64,000 nt of DNA from Reticulitermes speratus (GCA_021186555.1 JAJKFL010000012.1:8355394-8419393); one strand, 5' to 3'; counted from the first letter of the stretch, positions 1 through 10,319 are shown. Made by a program: numbers and translations. The notes: generated by a model not told the origin, from the sequence alone.

Positions 1-109
1 TCTGAAGGTTTATCTGTATGGATGAGATGTACGAGGAACATAGAATGCTTGGAAAAAAGTCGATATACAGTATTGTATCGGACAACGTGAAGGGAAGAAA
101 TGCGATGTG

Positions 110-450
110 TAGATTCAACTGGCTCAAGCTGGGTACATTGGCAGGCTTTCGTGAATGTGGTAATGAACCTGCGGGTCGCATAAAAGGTGGGTAATTTCTA
201 GACCAGTTAAGTGGCCAGTGGCTTATGACGAAGGACACTGATCTATGGTATTAGGGTAGGGTCTAGAGACAGATTGGTGTGTGTGTGGATTGGATTCAGC
301 TGGATTTTCGTGAACACGGCTGTGATAGTTATGGTTCCTAATACGCTGGGAATTTCTTGACCAACTGAGGGAGTGTGACGTCAACAAGACGGACTTTGTC
401 AGATATACTAGCAAAGTGAAGGGCGAATTTACCCTGCTCCGTTAAGGTGC
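110..450 (+). mobile_element. Two degenerate LINE 3'-tail fragments in tandem
   Basis: Two successive stretches (about 115-235 and 280-450) match the 3' tail of the (GTTA)n-tailed LINE seen cleanly at 56031-56367. Shared features are the 'gtggtaatgaacct' and 'gggaatttcttgacca' blocks in the same order. Both lack coding capacity and are heavily mutated. The call rests on comparison within the window. Confidence 0.6.
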
Positions 451-708
451 ATATGAGGCGTGGATATAAAGCTCCACCTCCTAAATAAGGCTCTGTTCCT
501 TTAAATTAGCGTCCAGTGACGGGCTGACGTGAGCGCGTAAGCGAACTTCTGATTCCATATAAGGAAGGAATTCCATGATCATCTGATACACGGTTGACTT
601 ATACATACACAGTATTAACTCTTATCACTGGATTTAGTACAGGGACCATCGGTAGGTCGTTGTGTGCATGATAAGGAGTTTTTGCTTGTGTAAAAGGTGG
701 AGATAAGT

Positions 709-978
709 CGGAATAGCTCAGTCAGTATAGTGACTAGGTTACGGACTGGACGTACGAAGAATCGTAGTTTGATTCCCGGCAGAGGCAGAGTTTTCTTTTC
801 TCAAAAACAACGAGACGGGCTTTGGGGCCCGCCCAGCCTCTTTTCTCGGGGTAAAACGGCTGAGGCTTGAAGCTGAGCAATCATCTCCATCTAGTACCAA
901 TGTTAAGAATGAGTGGAGCTATACCTTTACTCCCCCATATGTCTGTACGACGTGCATAGGGACAACTTGACAATAAAA
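709..978 (+). mobile_element. SINE A copy, tRNA-headed
   Basis: A tRNA-like head opens with A-box-like 'tagctcagtcagtatag' and has B-box-like 'gtttgattcccgg' about 50 bases later. The body carries the family marks 'ctgagcaatcatctccat' and 'gtggagctatacctttactc'. The same order recurs at 29069-29318 and 44868-45155, so this is one dispersed family. No TSD was found. Confidence 0.75.
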
Positions 979-1050
979 GACGGGGAATTTGCTAACCAGC
1001 TGAGAAACAATTAACTTATCAAGAAGGAATTTACTCTGTGGGGTTAAGTA
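979..1050 (+). mobile_element. LINE 3'-tail fragment
   Basis: The last 70 bases of the (GTTA)n-tailed LINE: 'ggggaatttgctaacc', then 'atcaagaaggaattt' and a 'gttaagta' end. It abuts the 3' end of the SINE A copy at 709-978. Confidence 0.5.
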
Positions 1051-1158
1051 GGTTCATCTGTGGATCTCAGAACCAGCGGCAGGGAAAATTGATGTTTTAG
1101 GTTTTCCTGATAAGGAAAATATTGGAGAGATAATTTCCCGACTGCCTGGCCCTATATA

Positions 1159-1545
1159 CAGGGTTATTCAAAACGATTGTCGGGGTTTTAACAACTTGGC
1201 CACATCGTTCTCCAGATGCAACCCCATGTGATTTCTTTGTATGGGGTTACGTCAAGGATCAGGTTTATGTTCCTCCTCTTCCCGCAAGTATCCCGGAAAT
1301 GAAGGTACGAATCAGAACCGCCATTGAAACCATCACCGCTGACATGCTAGAAAAAGTTTGGAACGAACTCGATTATCGTGTTGATGTTTGTAGAATCACA
1401 AAGGGTGCACATATAGAGCACCTGTAAGGTATGTCACAAAAACTGAGTGTTGTTCTATTAAATAAAAAAATACATATACTGCTATCTCAAGTGTATTGTG
1501 TATGACAAGTTGTTAAAACCCCGACAATCGTTTTGAATAACCCTG
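1159..1545 (+). mobile_element. Mariner-like element, internally deleted, intact inverted repeats
   Basis: A 387-bp Tc1/mariner-type element has near-perfect terminal inverted repeats of about 38 bp, beginning cagggttattcaaaacg at 1159 and ending with the complement at 1545. TA flanks both sides (1157-1158 and 1546-1547), the expected TSD of this superfamily. Only the C-terminal end of the transposase survives inside, so it cannot mobilise itself but could be moved by a full-length relative. The flanking 'tata' makes the exact TA assignment slightly ambiguous. Confidence 0.92.
1197..1427 (+). pseudogene. Mariner transposase, C-terminal remnant
   Basis: A 76-codon open stretch ends at TAA (1425-1427) inside the 1159-1545 element. 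It starts WPHRSPDATPCDFFVWGYV and ends in RITKGAHIEHL. SPD followed by CDFF and WG matches the region around the last catalytic aspartate of IS630/Tc1/mariner transposases, and GAHIEHL is a typical C-terminus of one insect mariner group. The DNA-binding domain and the first two catalytic aspartates are missing. The 5' end runs straight into the inverted repeat with no start codon, so this is a deletion derivative rather than a gene. Confidence 0.88.
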
Positions 1546-1547
1546 TA

Positions 1548-2195
1548 TAAAGGCACTACGATCTTTCGAAAAGTCGGAAGCCACTGACAAACGACACAGC
1601 GTCACATTCTAGAAAATTTGAGCCCCGAGAATGTTTGGCCCCAGCTGATCCAGTATGAGATCTAAAAATTACATCAGACAGTCAAATGTAATATGACGGA
1701 CAGATTTCTCATAACATCCGAACTTTTATTGTTGTGAATTTATTTTTAAGGGGAGAGAAACTTGTGTTTTACAGTTAATTTCACTGTGTAATAAATTGCA
1801 TGTTATCGCCATTCTCAAATCGTCCGAAGTGACTTTACGAGTAATTTTATGTCGTATTGACCATACGTGAATATAGCTTACAGCCTCCATCTTGTAACTT
1901 GACACGAATACGGCCAGAAGTTTATGTGCAATAAGAAGGTACAAGAAAATAACACAACGGGACTGGTTCGTGTAAACTTTATGAGGCATTACAACTTTTT
2001 CCAATATCTTTTATGTAAATGTAATAATGTGTTATCTTGGTGTTGTTATACCGAACGATAAGCTGCCTTTTAGTATGCATTAGATGTACGTACATAGAGC
2101 AACTTGAACGCATAGGAGGATCATAATGGGTGTCAAAACAGTGTTTGGTGTAGCCCCAAAAGTGAATCGAAATTTACCTGGCTTCATTCATTTTT
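1548..2195. other. No recognised feature
   Basis: Moderately AT-rich unique-looking DNA. A 92-codon minus-strand frame (1726-2004) shows no domain, no repeat structure and no splice context. I see nothing else. Confidence 0.5.
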
Positions 2196-2240
2196 AGGCT
2201 CGTTCGCAAAATTGCGGAAAGCGACTGTTAGCTTGCGTGA
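2196..2240 (+). repeat. Repeat J fragment
   Basis: The block around 'cgttcgcaaaattgcgg' and 'aaagcgactgttagctt' recurs at 28047-28112 and 40385-40440. It is an unclassified interspersed repeat joined here directly to a family-K foldback arm. Confidence 0.6.
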
Positions 2241-2375
2241 TTTCAGGCTTCCGCCGCGATGTAGATGATATCTGCGCTCTTCTGGGGCATTACGCAGCGT
2301 AGAGTGGTAGTTCTGTACCGACGTTTCGGGACAACATATCGGTCCCTTCTTCAAGGGCCGAGAAGTCCAAGAGAA
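2239..2375 (-). mobile_element. Family-K foldback arm with hammerhead-like motif
   Basis: The left end 'tgatttcaggcttccgccgc' is shared with 17111-17135, and the rest follows the left arm of that copy. Read on the minus strand it has a TTGAAGA core, a stem-forming GGGAC...GTCCC, then CGAAAC and GTA, the same layout as the hammerhead-like motif of the main foldback family. Only one arm is present. Confidence 0.6.
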
Positions 2376-3326
2376 GAAGGAGAAGAAGAAAAGCTTCTTT
2401 ATGTCGCTGTCTGTCCGCATGGAACAAATCGGCTCCCACTCGACGGATTTTTATGAAAATTGGTATGTGAATTATTTTCGTAAACCTGTCGAGACAATTC
2501 ACGTTTCATTAAAATCTAGCAAGAATAACTGTAAACGAAGACCTATGAATGTTTATGAGAGTATCTCCCTGAATTCTTCTTAGAATGAGAGATGTTTCAG
2601 ACGAAAGTTGTAGAGCAAATCAAAACATGTTTTGTGTTCAATAATTTTTTTTTACGAAAATCGTGCTGTTTATGAGGTAATGTGGAAAAATATGGTGGAG
2701 CCAGACAGGCCACAGATGACAATATAATACGGCGCATGGGCTGTGCATGCTGGATAACTAAGGCTACAGAGACACACTCATAATATGTGTTACTTATTGT
2801 TTTTCCACGGCAAAAGTGGTTACGCGAACGCGCCTCATTGTTACGTTACATGTATATTGCCTGTCTTGTTAAATCTGTAGCTTCGTAGACGATTATAGCG
2901 AGACACGCAGACTGTCTGTCTAACGGGCTAAGTAAGAACTGAGGAAATTGTTAAGTAAAATTTAAGGAAACAAGTACATAACGAATTACCAAACTCCAAT
3001 GAGAAGAGTCGTTCTTGTAAAGCTGATAGTTCTACAACTAGGCAAGTTATTCCCTCCATTTTATGGAACCAAGTAAATGAAAAAGGGCCTTCAGGTGACC
3101 GTCTGTGGGGTACACTGTGTTTGTCAGATTTTTATTGACCCCTAATTTCCAGCAGTAATTTCCCCAGTGCAAAGTTGCTATTTAGAGTGTCAAAGCTTCT
3201 TTTATATCTTTGGTACGTAACATATAGAAACTCCGAAGGAATTGGAAATGATTCCTTCAAATATTTCTCAACCACAGTTCAGATAAAATCCCAGCTGATG
3301 CCACATGCTGTTCGACATAGACGAAC
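2376..3326. other. No recognised feature
   Basis: Short frames only. A phrase near 2401-2450 ('gtctgtccgcatgg', 'actcgacggattttt') resembles the segment downstream of repeat J at 40427-40480, so the J repeat may continue here in decayed form. Confidence 0.4.
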
Positions 3327-3338
3327 AGTGATAACTGT

Positions 3339-3872
3339 ACGTTATATTGACCGTGCATTCTATAGCAATTGGAGGTTATTTATTTATCATACCAACTTAT
3401 GCACAATTTTTACAATATTATTACTTCACCCCTATACGTATTTCGGCATTCAGAATGCCATCCTCAGGACTAGTCACCACACAACGGCTGAACGGAACTG
3501 ACACGACGTAACACACAGCAACATATACAGTAAACCACTACATTCCTACGGTAACGAAAGGATACAAGACCAAATCTGCCACTAATTTAAAAAACTTCAA
3601 AAAATGCGTAACAATTTTAACATTTTAGAGATATTTTTAATACACATATAGTGTATGAGCTCAATTAGGGCTCAAAAACAATAGACTAATATTTTAACGT
3701 TCAACATTTTACTCATGTGGATGTAACATTTTATACAATCGATGTATAGTCAATGCTTTTAACACTGTGACCCCCTGAGGATGGCATTCTGAATGCCGAA
3801 ATACGTATAGGGGTGAAGTAATAATATTGTAAAAATTGTGCATAAGTTGGTATGATAAATAAATAACCTCCA
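3339..3872. mobile_element. Penelope-like foldback element, copy 1
   Basis: Two 100-base arms (3369-3468 and 3774-3873) are perfect inverted copies separated by about 305 bases. Each arm carries a hammerhead-like motif facing outward. The left end has the family terminus 'accgtgcat' (3349-3357). The element is flanked by a 12-base duplication with one mismatch, agtgata[a/g]ctgt, at 3327-3338 and 3873-3884. The spacer shares 'ttagtggcag' (complement) with the spacer of the copy at 62210-62848. No reverse transcriptase is encoded, so this is a non-autonomous derivative. Assignment to Penelope-like elements is inferred from the ribozyme-like motif and arm arrangement. Confidence 0.75.
3771..3813 (+). 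ncRNA. Hammerhead-ribozyme-like motif, type I minimal
   Basis: Stem I is CCCC (3771-3774) with GGGG (3810-3813). The core CTGAGGA starts at 3775, and stem II is GGCATTC/GAATGCC. GAAA is at 3798-3801, stem III is a short self-complementary ATACGTAT, and the predicted cleavage residue is A3809. One extra T lies between CTGAGGA and stem II, as in every copy in the window. Minimal type I hammerheads are known from Penelope-like elements. Activity is untested. Confidence 0.6.
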
Positions 3873-3884
3873 AGTGATAGCTGT

Positions 3885-5088
3885 TTTTGTAAAGGCCGAA
3901 ACTTTCGACGCTTGACACTTGTAGGGGTAATATTGTTGTACCATCCACATCTAGGTCTGATAGGTGGTTTTCGCACGTATTTTTTTAAGTATTTCTTATC
4001 TGTTTCATCCGTGCTGCATGCCCCTCGCATCCGAACACAAAATAGTGGAAACTGTAAGTTAATAATTACTGAGAACTAATCCGTAACATTAGCTTCTTTA
4101 GCTGAAGTTTCATAGTTTCTAGTCAGGAGTCTTAAGGCATCCAGCAAAACGACAAAGACAGGAATTGATTCCGTTGCAGTATCAGGTGGGCATAAAGCAG
4201 AAGGATTCCTAAGGACTGCAGGCTTTCGGCAAAAACTTAATTAACGGAATGTAGAAGTTGGTCTTGAATTTCTTGTAGCTTCAGGACTCGGCAGGCGCCA
4301 GGGCTTTAACACTGACATGCAGTGTCGTACCGGTAATGGAACTTCGCGTTGTGTACGAAAGTGGAATTTTTTGATCACCTGAATGGCGATCAGTTGCACA
4401 AGAAAGTCCTTATACGTCGTATAGGCACATACATCCAGATCAAAGATTAATCTTTCATATATACTGTGCTACAGATCGCGCTGTGTGTGGTTGCCTAGTT
4501 ACCACACGAAAACTAATTTAAATGCCTGAAATAGAACTTTTTTTTTCGTGATTTTAACGCGATTTCCTGGTTGTATGCATAGGATTTCATATACTAGCTA
4601 TCGTGAGCGATGTATTTTGTCACGTCTGCCCACGTATCACAATCAAATATTTGTACGTAGTTGTGTTACTGTAGGGAATATTGAACTGAATTCGCAAAGC
4701 TTGCCACGCTGTTTCAATAAGGAAAGTAATTTTCTAAAAACAGAGGGGAAAAGTGTACTAAATATATGCCTGCATTTTTGTCAAAATTTACGATACATGT
4801 TTTAAGCGATACTTCATCCATTATTGGCCTTGATCTTTATTTGTTGCTGCAGTTCATTGAATTAAAGTGCTAGAACCCCGATTCATGGCAAACTGGAGTA
4901 GCGGCGAACGCTGCGCTGCCTGCTGCTATGAGAAACGGTCTGAGTGAAGAGTGGATGTAAGTTGTCAGTTAAAATATGTTCCGTATATCACACAGGCCTG
5001 TTTGCCACAATTCTTGCTCCAGAGTGAAAAACGAATTAGGGGAAAGGTGATATTCTGTTATTGTTTCTTCACTGCCTGGTACTAAATA
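3885..5088. other. No recognised feature
   Basis: About 1.2 kb of mixed, mildly AT-rich DNA. Frames at 3731-4030 (minus) run out of the foldback arm, and an 85-codon plus frame at 4548-4805 has no recognisable product. Confidence 0.5.
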
Positions 5089-5090
5089 TA

Positions 5091-5375
5091 CAGGGTGATT
5101 TATGACTTATGGACATTACTGTGGGAGATGGTTTCCTGTGTTTTTTTGTGATCAAAGGATTTCTATCAACATGGTAATATTCTCAATGGCTATGGTGCTA
5201 TGGTGTTTTATTTTATTCCATATCTTGTCAGTAATCCTTAGTTATATTTTATGTTTCAGTGGGTCATATCTTTGTGACCTTTCAAATCCAGACACGTGTT
5301 TATATGCACTTTGTGATCACAGAGACCTTGGAAATCATCTCCTACAGTTATGTCAAAAATTCATAAATCACCCTG
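5091..5375. mobile_element. Mariner-type MITE
   Basis: A 285-bp element with inverted repeats of about 47 imperfect bases, starting cagggtgatttatga and ending with its complement. It is flanked by TA at 5089-5090 and 5376-5377. The interior shows no transposase similarity. The 108-codon frame crossing it (5102-5428) is read through the inverted repeats and is not a gene. Confidence 0.85.
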
Positions 5376-5423
5376 TATATCAAGCACGCCTTCACACCGA
5401 AAAAGGTGATGCAGCGGTAATGT

Positions 5424-5842
5424 CATGAATTTTACCAACACATGCACTTTTCTCTGTTAAAAATTAATAGTTCGTTAAAATGCCCTACATATGTTTCTGT
5501 CGGTTAACCGGCCATCATCAGGGGCGACTAGAGTTACTTAGTATATACACATCCAAAGGTGTAGATTAAAAAACAGTCCAGTGAGGGTATATAAAAACTG
5601 CATATTAAAATATTAAGTACTAAGTTCACTAAGTTATAATACCCTCACTGGACTGTTTTTTAATCTACACCTTTGGATGTGTATATATTAAGTAACTCTA
5701 GTCGCCCCTGATGATGGCCGGTTAACCGACCGAAACATATGTAGGGCATTTTAACGAACTATTAATTTTTAACAGAGAAAAGTGCATGTGTTGGTAAAAT
5801 TCATGACATTATATTAAACATGCACGGTGTAAGCAATATTAA
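5424..5842. mobile_element. Penelope-like foldback element, copy 2
   Basis: The arms form a long inverted repeat from 5420 to 5809, about 170 bases each with a loop of about 50. An asymmetric tail ends in the family terminus 'tgcacggtg' (5821-5829). A 13-base duplication gcagcggtaatgt flanks the element at 5411-5423 and 5843-5855. Hammerhead-like motifs sit in both arms (minus 5482-5525, plus 5704-5747), followed by the conserved 'gtgcatgtgttggt'. The TSD and tail fit target-primed reverse transcription. Confidence 0.8.
5704..5747 (+). ncRNA. Hammerhead-ribozyme-like motif
   Basis: Stem I is GCCC (5704-5707) with GGGC (5744-5747), and the core CTGATGA is at 5708-5714. Stem II is GGCCGGTTAACCGACC with one C-A mismatch. 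GAAAC is at 5732-5736, followed by an ATAT loop and GTA at 5741-5743. All conserved core positions are present apart from the extra U shared by this family. The opposite arm carries an almost identical motif. Confidence 0.6.
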
Positions 5843-5865
5843 GCAGCGGTAATGTTTTGTCCTTG

Positions 5866-6055
5866 TATTCTACAGGTTGCCGGATCGAATCTAGACCAGG
5901 TCGTACTCTCATGAGTAAGGTTTTCGTGATTTCTCAGTCCCTGGAATAGTACCTACATTAGGCCACGACCGAATTTTTTCCAGTTCGTAATTCGCCTGTC
6001 ATCTTACCAACGACGCTATAGTAGTCTGAGATACTGATTACCCTCGTAAAATAAA
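5866..6055 (+). mobile_element. tRNA-headed SINE fragment
   Basis: B-box-like 'ggttgccggatcgaatc' is followed by a non-tRNA body ('catgagtaaggttttcgtg', 'tacattaggccacgacc'). The A box is degenerate or lost. This is the only copy in the window, so the family call is inference. Confidence 0.4.
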
Positions 6056-6135
6056 CAGAAAGAGCCCTCAACCCAGCACGTGCGCCTATTGATTACGTGA
6101 TACGAGAATGTTGTTTGTTAAGATAGCACATAGAC

Positions 6136-6482
6136 CAGGGGTGGCCAAACTGCGGCTCGCGAGCCACATGCTGCTCTTTGTCATATAATATACGGCTCGC
6201 GGAAATATGTTGGCTGGGCTTCTTTTTGCATTACAATTCATATAAAAGGCAAATAAAAAGTTTTCAAGCTTTATAATTATTTACCGGTATAAACTGAGAG
6301 TCCGCTGGATTAAAACGTAAGTTTAATGTTCGTGGTGAGTAAATATATTTAAGAATTTTTGTAACAAAATGTGCGTGTAACAATAAAAACGTGGGTGTAA
6401 TATCTGTTCGTGTCTTGCGGCTCTGAAACGTTTGAAGTTTATCATATGCGGCTCTTACGTTAAGCAAGTTTGGCCACCCCTG
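6136..6482. mobile_element. hAT MITE
   Basis: A 347-bp element with 16-bp identical inverted repeats (caggggtggccaaact) and a perfect 8-bp TSD, acatagac, at 6128-6135 and 6483-6490. The TIR and TSD length define the hAT superfamily. The interior is AT-rich and has 'cggctc' blocks near both ends. It is non-coding, so it needs a transposase in trans. Confidence 0.95.
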
Positions 6483-6643
6483 ACATAGACCGTGGGAGAA
6501 TGACTCTTGTTGGTAAGAGCTAAACGCAAACAACATGTAGCATTAGAGGAGCACTTGCGAGTTTATATTTTACTTCAGGCAAAAGTGTAACAAGTAATGT
6601 GTTCAAAAGTGTAACACTATCCGAATTGTGTGTTATATTTAAG

Positions 6644-6800
6644 TAACTCCGTAAAGAAGCTAATAGCAAGTTACGTAATCAAGAATTTCCCTGCCTTTTT
6701 ATGGAGTCCGAAAGTATATTACAGTGTTCACAACATCCCACTTGTTTGTTCCTGTCCTGGGACTGATGAATACTTTATACGTACCTCACACTGTGTTCCT
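6644..6800 (-). mobile_element. LINE 3'-tail fragment
   Basis: Reverse-strand copy of the (GTTA)n LINE tail: 'taactccgtaaagaagcta', 'tcaagaatttccctgc', 'tttttatggagtccgaaag', in the order seen at 56031-56150. Confidence 0.65.
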
Positions 6801-7080
6801 TTGAGATCCATTTGAGTTATATGAAAAAGAAAAACAAAAATTTTGTTTAGTACGGCAACTAACTTCCTGTATTTTAAGAGCTAAGTGGGCTTGTTTGTAG
6901 GTCCATGTCTCAAAAACATTGGAGGAAAAATTGTTTATATAATTACACAGTTTGTTTTGCTAATTAGGAATTGAGAATCTAAATCATATACGAGCAGTAT
7001 AAAACCGGTAGACATGTGTCTTTTAGATCCTTTTTGTTGAGTATTTATTTGTGTAGAATTTGAATTTGTTAGGTGTACAA

Positions 7081-7255
7081 TCCATCCAGTTTCCCGTACA
7101 ATGGGTACCAGATCTTTCCAGGGGATAAAGCGGTCGGGGCGTGTTGCTGACCACCCATCCACTTCTAACGTCCAGATTGCAAATGGGTTGGAGCTATACC
7201 TCCGCCTCCCCTCTGTGCCTGCGTAGGCATATTATGGGGTGACCTTTATCTTAAG
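7081..7255 (+). mobile_element. SINE A, 3' part
   Basis: The head is missing. The preserved body marks are 'gggtaccagatctttcc', 'gttgctgaccacccatcc', 'gttggagctatacctccg' and a terminal 'attatggggtgacc'. It matches the 3' half of the copy at 29069-29318. Confidence 0.65.
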
Positions 7256-7344
7256 TGTACAATAATTTAATGTGGTTCTCCCATCTACGCCTGTGTTTTT
7301 TATATTAATTTAACGTTTCATGGTGAAAATCTTGTACACATTAT

Positions 7345-7747
7345 CTTTGGACACTTCGGAAAGTATATCAGAAATACCTGGAAAGTTTTGAAACGTGGTG
7401 CTGGAGAAGGATGGAGAAGATTAGTTGGACCGATCGTGTGAGAAAAATAAGAAGTATTACACAGAGTCAAGGAGGAGAGGAATATCGTACATACAATAAA
7501 AAGAAGAAAGGCTAACTGGATTGGTCACATCTTGCGTAGGAAATGCTTTCTAAAACACGTGATTGAAGGAAAGTTAGAGGGAAGGATAGACGTGACGGAA
7601 AGACAAGGAAGAAGATGTAAGCAGCTACTGGATGACTTTAAGGAAACGAGAGGATACTGGAAACGGAAAGAGGAAGCAGTAGATCGCATTCTGCGGAGAA
7701 CTCGCTTTGGAAGAGGCTATGGGCCTGTCGTAAGACAGACTACGTGA
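7345..7747 (+). pseudogene. LINE reverse transcriptase C-terminal tail
   Basis: Frame pieces read YLESFETWCWRRMEKISW..., then after a frameshift KANWIGHILRRKCFLKHVIE and ...RRTRFGRGYGPVVRQTT before a stop at 7745-7747. This is the characteristic end of an insect non-LTR endonuclease/reverse transcriptase. The WIGH motif corresponds to WAGH in the other LINE type here. The 5' part is absent and at least one frameshift breaks it, so it is a dead truncated insertion. Confidence 0.8.
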
Positions 7748-8660
7748 TTATAATGCATTTATGAGATGCACTCCACACCGTATCACTCTTGTTACGTATC
7801 TGATGGCGAGTAACATGTACGAAGGTCGTCGTTATGCAGTCTCCATCCTGCTGTTATCTCCTCCTTCTTAGTCCAAATATTCTCCCCAGTACCAGTTTTG
7901 TATAAACCCTCAATCCATGCGTTCCATTAGAGCTAGAGACCATTATAGATACATATTTATAAGACTGTCATCGCAGATTTATTACATCAGTACAGTTTGT
8001 TTTAATAAAAAGCCAGAGTGACAATGTTCCTGCTAGTATGAACATAAGGCATGAAATCGGGAAGTCGTTTTTTTTTCGCCTTTCACCATTTAGTTAATTG
8101 AGGCAGTTACATTAATTACTTTCTGTAATTATGATATAAATCTTACCTACCTATCTTGAGGATATGAGCCTTCATCGCTCGTTATTCTAATCCAGCGTCT
8201 GAAGGTTTCATGGTAGGGAGGAGATTTGTCTTGTGACTGTTTTTCCGATAATTTCGCACCTTCCTTCGTGGAGTGGAAGTACTACGACTAAAAAACGGTA
8301 GACGTTCCATTCCCTCATTTTCTTCTCAGTCATTCAGTACACTTATCTCTCTTGTCCTTCCTCTTCTTTCCGTTTTTGTGTATCGCATTTCATATCCACA
8401 AGAACAGACGCAGAATCAATAACATGGATTGTAAGAGGAAGGAAAGGAGATCAGAATTCTTACGCCGAGAGAAATCCGTCTTCTTGTTGTGAACTGTGAG
8501 GCTACCGAAAATTGTTAGTGCTTTTGATCTTTCTTTCTGATCCTCATTACTCTTTTGTTGGGTCGTTTACTGGGAAACGCAGAGCACAGATGTTTCCCCA
8601 GTTTCAAATTTTATTTTATTCATAACGTTTCTTAAAATTTGGCGAATTTGGTAACTTTAC
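7748..8660. other. No recognised feature
   Basis: Unique-looking sequence with short pyrimidine-rich runs (8320-8380). No domain-like frame or repeat match within the window. Confidence 0.5.
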
Positions 8661-8925
8661 GCCGACCAAGTTGGCTGATTCAGTAACGGTTCTGACTCGC
8701 GAGGCACCTGTTTAGAATCTTGGCCGAGTCAACGAATAAGGTTTTGTGGGGGTTCTTTAGTGTCTTCCAGGTTTGTCGGGGGCCAGTGACTGATAAGAAC
8801 TCATTATAAGGGGCCCAACAGAGTAGGTGCCTCCCCACCTTTTTACCTGACAACGGGAACAGGTTATGTTTATGAAACTGTGTGTTACGTGGCGTATATC
8901 TAGAACACTGGATCATGGACAAATT
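8661..8925 (+). mobile_element. Possible tRNA-headed SINE
   Basis: 'ttggctgattcagtaacgg' resembles an A box and 'tttagaatcttggccg' a decayed B box about 40 bases later. A non-tRNA body follows. There is no second copy in the window and no TSD seen. Confidence 0.35.
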
Positions 8926-9055
8926 TCAGAGCCCCAGTAGTCCTAAATCTGATATGCCGTCTTCAGAACCATACTTGGATAACGACGGGCAAAGTCAAAT
9001 CCAAACCCAGGGTTACAATTACTGGAAATAAATTCAAGAATTAACCTCAAACATG

Positions 9056-9314
9056 CCGATCCCAGTGGCCGTGCGGTCTAAGGCGTAGGTCTGCGGCCGC
9101 TCGCTTCCTAGGATCGTGGGTTCGAATCCCACCGGGGGCATGGATGTCTGTCTCTTGTGAGTGTTGTGTGATGTCAGGTAGAGGTCTCTGCGACGAGCTG
9201 GTCACTCGTCCATAGGAGTCCTACCGACTGTGGCGTGTCTAAAAAGTGTGTGACCATGAAACCTCGACGAAACGAGGAGGCCCAGGCCCATATAGGGCTG
9301 TCGAGTCATAAAAA
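9056..9314 (+). mobile_element. SINE B copy with 13-bp TSD
   Basis: A full-length 259-bp SINE. The A box 'tggccgtgcggtctaaggcg' and B box 'gggttcgaatccc' are both intact, so an internal RNA polymerase III promoter is plausible. The A box resembles tRNA-Leu. The body ends 'gctgtcgagtcataaaaaa'. A perfect TSD aacctcaaacatg lies at 9043-9055 and 9315-9327. It is among the better-preserved copies, suggesting fairly recent insertion. Confidence 0.95.
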
Positions 9315-9388
9315 AACCTCAAACATGTAAAACGAAAGACTGGAAACACCTAGCAAGGAGTTGAAGATGAACGCAGAATCAAATAAAA

Positions 9389-9604
9389 ATGGACCTTAAT
9401 TTTAGACTAAGGAGGAAGCTGATTGTCCACGTTGACAGAATATGGGAACAGAGGCTCTTGAAATTTAATGACAAAATACAAACTGACCAGAAGAAGAGAA
9501 CAAGGATGATTGATGGTAGTGTTGGGCAAGTTAGGCTGAGGCGGGTGAATATACGATCCTTCTACTTGGCGTTGGGACGACGGCGGCGACGACGACGACG
9601 ATGA
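9389..9604 (+). pseudogene. Possible LINE tail with CGA-repeat end
   Basis: A 71-codon frame (RLRRKLIVHVDRIWEQRLLK..., ending in a run of Arg from a (CGA)n microsatellite at 9579-9602). The H-V-D-R-I-W-E-Q-R spacing resembles the GHV.RM..xR region of LINE C-termini, and a simple-repeat tail is typical of such insertions. Similarity is weak and there is no second copy here. Confidence 0.35.
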
Positions 9605-10319
9605 CGTCGATGATGATGATCGGCAGTAACAAAATTAATCTCAAACGTACAGCTAAGCTTTTATGTTTTCTTGGTACCAATCTTAACTCTAGATATTATA
9701 CGATTGTTGGTGTTGTCTCCAAGAAACTGGTTGCTACACGTACCACCAGCCCTAACTGTATATAATGTCGCATTTTGCCTATATTGTGTTTACGTGTTTC
9801 TAACAATTCTTGCAATTAGCAGCGTTTCTCTCCAGAAACATCATGAAGCGTGTCACATTTGTAATGCAGACTCGATGTGTTTACGGTGAGGTAGGAACTG
9901 AATAGTTTGACACGTTTGCAATGACATAAGTGTCTAAATACGGAAGTCAACGTGCCAGAATAATAGTGTTTCGTACATTTCCTAACTTGTGTATATTACT
10001 GATTTGAGATTAATGTTTTCAAGGCATGTTAGAATTTATAAGAGTGTTTGTACGCTTGATACTGGCTGTTTTCGGCTTTTTAAATTAAATATGATTCCCA
10101 AAAGAATGTAGTCTATATATATACGTAATCTTGTTGACTTTGCATATCGATTATTTGAGAAACTTCCCTAAAGAAAGTTGTAAGATGTTACAGAAATAGA
10201 ATGCCGTACCGTGGTACACTGTTTGGAATTGAAATGCCATTTCTTTGAGACGTAATAATTCTAACGTGTAGGAAAATAATACTTCTTCATTCTCGAAACG
10301 GTTACTTACCCACACAATT
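9605..10319. other. No recognised feature
   Basis: AT-rich sequence with no supported repeat or frame. Confidence 0.5.

Noticed and set aside
5102-5428. 108-codon frame with signal-like hydrophobic stretch
   Set aside because: Lies almost wholly within a mariner-type MITE and its inverted repeats.
9056-9140. Genuine tRNA-Leu gene
   Set aside because: A and B boxes are present, but the acceptor stem does not pair and a SINE body with TSD follows. The same applies to all tRNA-like heads here.
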